Shown: positions 61,062 to 64,000 of the stretch, piece after piece
Numbering within the stretch: position 1 is the stretch's first letter
Layout: each line of letters starts with the position of its first letter
Assembly: GCA_963722665.1 (NCBI GenBank)
Contig: CAVRNW010000013.1
Span: forward strand, 129,210-193,209
Direction of reading: 5' to 3'
DNA length: 64,000 nt
Source of the DNA: Site-B1 sp963722665
Lineage (GTDB): Bacteria > Bacteroidota > Bacteroidia > Flavobacteriales > Flavobacteriaceae
Notes under the pieces: model-generated
What the model was told of the DNA's origin: nothing
The model's input: the letters and a program-made list of their open reading frames with translations, nothing else
Database searches by the model: none
Made by a program: the position numbers and the translations under genes

Positions 61062-63248
61062 TCACGACTTTTCTTTCTTAAAATTTAAATCCAAAACATT
61101 AAAATTATTAGCGGCCTTTACCAAAAGGGTAGAGCCAATAGTTTCAAATAACTGATTGGTTTTAACTATAAATTCAGCCTGCTGTTCAATTTTATAATTG
61201 GGAATACCAACCAAGGTTAAATCCGTAGCGCCGGAATACAGCTTGATCAAATCATAAAAAGCAATTTGCTGAACAGCATTATCTATTATTTCAATCTCTA
61301 CGCTAACTCGCAAATCTTCAACAAGTTTGCTGATTTTACTATAAATAATAGTATTATCAACATTGTTATTATTAACAAATAACACCCTAATATTAGTTTT
61401 ATGCCATCTAGGTGAGGCTATGATAAAACGAGCTATATTTAACATCATTTCAGCATTTTTACTATCGGTTTCGCGCCACCATAAATCGACGGCTTTATAA
61501 TTGCCGAATTTTGTTTTTTTGTCAAAATCCAAATACAATAAATTATAATCCAGATGAAGGAGGGTTTCAGTCATTTCAGCATATTCCTTAGAGCCTTCCA
61601 GGCCTTTTGGCCAACCCATCATTATGGTATTAGGCTCAACTCCTGAAAAGCCAAACGTAGTGGCAATATTTTTAATACCACTATAAATATTGTCCACTTT
61701 TATTTGCCTGGCAAAAATGCCCAGGTCAGAGAAAACATCGTCCGAAACAATTTGTTCGGTTTTCTTAAGAGGTTTACTATTGTTCTTATCAAGGATGAGT
61801 TTAAAATTTGTTACAATACCTGTGCGACCCGATACGGTTTTACTCAATTCCAATAAATAAGATTGGTGTTCACTTTGACCACTGAACAAAATGATATTGG
61901 GATTCCAACTGGATTGGACTTCTGTATTTGCATTAATTTTTTTTAAGCCTTTATTCACGATATTTTCCCAAACACTGCGCCAGACATCATTTGATTGAAT
62001 TTTTACTTCCTTGCGCTGCAGCCAAAAATATAAACTTCCAATAACAGAGAATGCTGCAAACATTGCAAACATGTCAAGCTTAAACATGACAGTAAAACAA
62101 GCTAAAAAACCAAGCAATCCAATCCAGCGCTTAATTTTGAAGGTAGGTTGAAAATCAGGATTTGCCCAGTTTTCTAAGAAAAAAGCAATATTAATAAAAC
62201 CATAAGCCGTAAGGTAAAACATAGAAACTACACGAGCAATAACATCCAATTCTCCAATTAAAATACCCGCTTCAGCAATGATGAATACCATTATAAGGGC
62301 ATTAACAGGTTCATTGTTTTGTCCTTTTCCTTTAGAAAATACCTTTGGTGTTACCTGGTCTATCGACATGGCCTGTAGAATTCTTGGCCCACCAAGAATA
62401 CCGCCTAATGCCGACGATAGAGTAGCTCCCCAGATACCGGCTACTACGGCAGGTGAAAATAAGGCCATTTTCATTAAAATATTATAATCCGATTTTAAGG
62501 TTTCTGAATTGATGCTAAGAGCTATAAAAATCGCCAGGAAAATATATACGATAAGCCCAACCGCAATAGCCCATAAAGTGCCTTTAGGAATAGATTTTTT
62601 AGGATCTTTTAAATCACCACTCATAGCAATTCCAGCGGTAAATCCGGTCACAGCCGGGAAAAATACGGCAAAAATGATTTCCATAGGCACCGCACCTTCG
62701 GTAGCAACCATATTTACTGTTTCAGGTGCAAGATCCCTTGTTCCAAAAACAATGGAAATAATGGATACTGCAATTGCAGTTAAAATGATGTATTGTGTTT
62801 TTAAGGCTACTGAAGTGCTGATTAAAGCCAAAATAGTAATGCTAACCAACGCTATGGTTCCGGTTATCCTAAAATCGTTAATGGTCATGCCAAAGTCAAA
62901 AAAATCATTGAAACTTTCTGCAAATCCAATTAAATACAAAGCAATAGACAGTGCTGTACCTACATAGAGGGCAATACCAATTGAGCCACCTATAGGGATG
63001 CCCATACTACGTGAAAGTACATAGTAAACTCCTCCTGCACCAATTTTTTTATCTGTAGCTACAGATGAGATACTTAATCCGGTGGTAACTGATATCACAT
63101 GGGCGATGATGATGATGACAATGGTCCCGATTAATCCCGCATTACCAACAACCCATCCTAAACGCATGTACATGATAACGCCCAAAATGGTAAGCAATGA
63201 TGGTGTAAAAACACCTCCAAAAGTTCCGAACTTTTGAATATTTTTCAT
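61062..63248 (-). CDS. CCC/SLC12-type permease
   Basis: An intact 728-residue transporter that aligns over its whole length with the protein at 8455-10638. It opens FGTFGGVFTPSLLTILGVIM and YMRLGWVVGNAGL, the SLC12-type first helix, and keeps the GDLKDPKKSIPKGT loop, the GGPRILQAMSIDQVTP segment and the GVEPNTIMMGWPKG landmark in the cytosolic C-terminal domain. About 12 membrane helices are predicted. Electroneutral ion-chloride cotransport is inferred from the family. It is divergent from thioredoxin with 182 bases between starts; that gap holds the shared upstream element and a strong palindrome. The ATG at 63248 fits the paralogue's start. Confidence 0.87.
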   Translation of the reverse strand: MKNIQKFGTFGGVFTPSLLTILGVIMYMRLGWVVGNAGLIGTIVIIIIAHVISVTTGLSISSVATDKKIGAGGVYYVLSRSMGIPIGGSIGIALYVGTALSIALYLIGFAESFNDFFDFGMTINDFRITGTIALVSITILALISTSVALKTQYIILTAIAVSIISIVFGTRDLAPETVNMVATEGAVPMEIIFAVFFPAVTGFTAGIAMSGDLKDPKKSIPKGTLWAIAVGLIVYIFLAIFIALSINSETLKSDYNILMKMALFSPAVVAGIWGATLSSALGGILGGPRILQAMSIDQVTPKVFSKGKGQNNEPVNALIMVFIIAEAGILIGELDVIARVVSMFYLTAYGFINIAFFLENWANPDFQPTFKIKRWIGLLGFLACFTVMFKLDMFAMFAAFSVIGSLYFWLQRKEVKIQSNDVWRSVWENIVNKGLKKINANTEVQSSWNPNIILFSGQSEHQSYLLELSKTVSGRTGIVTNFKLILDKNNSKPLKKTEQIVSDDVFSDLGIFARQIKVDNIYSGIKNIATTFGFSGVEPNTIMMGWPKGLEGSKEYAEMTETLLHLDYNLLYLDFDKKTKFGNYKAVDLWWRETDSKNAEMMLNIARFIIASPRWHKTNIRVLFVNNNNVDNTIIYSKISKLVEDLRVSVEIEIIDNAVQQIAFYDLIKLYSGATDLTLVGIPNYKIEQQAEFIVKTNQLFETIGSTLLVKAANNFNVLDLNFKKEKS

Positions 63249-63277
63249 TGAAACTATTACATATTCAAATTTGTTAA

Positions 63278-63299
63278 GTGAATATAACCAATCTTTTTT
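63278..63299 (-). promoter_or_regulatory. Conserved upstream element of CCC transporter genes, second copy
   Basis: Same string as at 10674-10696 (GTGAATATAACCAATCTTTT), 30 bases before this transporter's ATG. Confidence 0.35.
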
Positions 63300-63365
63300 A
63301 TAACTCCAGTATATTAAATTTAAATGAAGAATTTCATGATTTACAATTCTATAAACTAAAATTCC

Positions 63366-63389
63366 AATATGTAACAGACGTTACATATT
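63366..63389. promoter_or_regulatory. Palindromic operator candidate between CCC transporter and thioredoxin
   Basis: AATATGTAAC-AGAC-GTTACATATT: a perfect 10-bp inverted repeat with a 4-base spacer. The size and TGTAAC-N4-GTTACA geometry resemble sites of Crp/Fnr-type dimeric regulators. It lies 42 bases upstream of the thioredoxin ATG. Confidence 0.5.
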
Positions 63390-63430
63390 ATGAGTATTTC
63401 TGATAGTATTTTTACAAAAAATTTAAACAA

Positions 63431-63787
63431 ATGGCTACCATAAAATTAACATCAGAAATATTTAAAAAAGATATATTCGACTATTCTACAGAAAATGAAT
63501 GGAAATTTAAAGGTGATATCCCGGCAATCATTGACTTTTATGCCGATTGGTGTGGTCCATGCAAAATGGTGGCACCTGTTTTGGAAGAGCTCTCCAATGA
63601 ATATGAAGGGAAACTGAACATTTACAAAGTCGATACCGAAATAGAGCAGGAGCTTTCCTCTCTTTTCAGGATACGTAGTATACCAAGTATATTATTCATT
63701 CCTAAAGAAAGCCAACCTATGATGCAGGCAGGAGCTTTGCCAAAAAATGTTTTAGAAGAGATCATTAACGAAAAACTAATGAATTAG
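63431..63787 (+). CDS. trxA: Thioredoxin
   Basis: A 118-residue thioredoxin with the active site WCGPC (in DFYADWCGPCKMVAPVLEEL) and the cis-proline loop IRSIPSILFI. There is no signal peptide, so it acts in the cytoplasm as a general disulfide reductase. It carries about 25 extra N-terminal residues (ATIKLTSEIFKKDIFDY) before the core compared with E. coli TrxA. The C-terminal helix is complete. The palindrome upstream suggests regulated expression, perhaps by a Crp/Fnr-type or redox-responsive factor. A terminator follows 20 bases after the stop. Confidence 0.92.
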   Translation: MATIKLTSEIFKKDIFDYSTENEWKFKGDIPAIIDFYADWCGPCKMVAPVLEELSNEYEGKLNIYKVDTEIEQELSSLFRIRSIPSILFIPKESQPMMQAGALPKNVLEEIINEKLMN

Positions 63788-63807
63788 CCTGTTGCTAAAA
63801 AACTAAT

Positions 63808-63840
63808 TAAAGGGAATCAAGTTAAGTTTCCCTTTTTTTG
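63808..63840 (+). terminator. Rho-independent terminator after thioredoxin
   Basis: AAGGGAA and TTTCCCTT pair around an 11-base loop and run into seven T residues. Confidence 0.75.
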
Positions 63841-63975
63841 TTGAATAAGTGACAATCCAATTATTCGAAATTATTATTGTTCACAAACGTTAGAATTGTA
63901 GACTCCAAATAAAGTGATACATTTTCTAAGCCGTAATTTAGTTCACGTCAATCTTATTGTTTTTTAATTTTGCTC

Positions 63976-64000
63976 ATGAATACTTCGTATTTCTTTTTAA
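63976..64000 (+). CDS. Possible start of a further gene, cut by the window edge
   Basis: An ATG at 63976 opens MNTSYFFL to the window end. TAATTTTG (63965-63972) matches the -7 consensus but is so close that this ATG would lie at or before the transcription start. Too short to judge. Confidence 0.2.

Overview
The window looks like the chromosome of a marine-type Flavobacteriaceae (Bacteroidota). It is AT-rich, and starts lack Shine-Dalgarno sites while several promoters match the Bacteroidota -7 consensus TAnnTTTG. It encodes type IX secretion (T9SS) cargo with type A and type B (CHU_C) sorting domains, PorP/SprF-family outer-membrane proteins, SprB-type repeats, a TonB-dependent receptor with an OMP_b-brl_3-type barrel and LytS/LytTR signalling. 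No rRNA, tRNA, CRISPR array, transposase or phage gene was seen.

Layout. 1-3.4 kb: oligopeptidase B (cut by the window edge), a secreted glutaredoxin-like protein and PfkB. 3.4-10.6 kb: two SLC12/CCC-type transporters (a third lies at 61-63 kb) flanking a secreted sugar-dehydrogenase/propeller protein. 10.6-14.2 kb: a cold-shock cluster (csp, exported pcm, DEAD-box helicase, csp). 14.4-16.1 kb: small membrane and lipoprotein genes with structured spacers. 16.2-31 kb, minus strand: a surface operon of beta-helix protein, CHU_C protein, PorP/SprF-coiled-coil fusion, a SprB-like adhesin of about 2,740 residues and a second PorP/SprF. 32.2-34.5 kb: an intradiol-dioxygenase-fold protein and a broken acyl-CoA dehydrogenase. 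34.5-42.6 kb: a MacAB-TolC-type efflux operon with a tandemly duplicated tolC and its own LytS/LytTR pair. 42.7-50.5 kb: a DUF6515 protein, aldo/keto reductase, SlyD-like isomerase, TonB receptor, FG-GAP lipoprotein, DUF2784 protein and TesA. 50.6-53.8 kb: YbbA/YbbP-type ABC exporter. 54-56.2 kb: alginate-lyase-family enzyme with a sugar isomerase. 56.5-63.8 kb: a KAI-repeat lipoprotein, serine hydrolase, second FG-GAP lipoprotein, third CCC transporter and thioredoxin.

Two features cut across the window. First, many genes are broken by single-base frameshifts. By reading the downstream frame I place about 26, of which about 22 are one-base insertions and three are deletions, clustered at 37.7-38.2 and 53.1-53.6 kb. 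Restored lengths come out as whole codons, and bacterial pseudogenes usually show deletion bias, so I infer that most are sequence errors of an insertion-prone read type. Loci with one break are given as frameshifted CDS; those with several, and tolC copy A (one break plus a degraded tail), are typed pseudogene. Second, a degenerate intergenic repeat recurs in the same orientation in at least eight gaps (core TACTATAATGTACCGCG, then CGCCTGTCTCGAG, then AGGAGGGAAT and GTGNGTGGAATGA).

The most system-like region is the 16-31 kb surface operon, with a promoter of the form TTTG-N20-TATTTTTG and an unusual PorP/SprF protein carrying a long 16-residue-repeat helix and a SPOR-like end.
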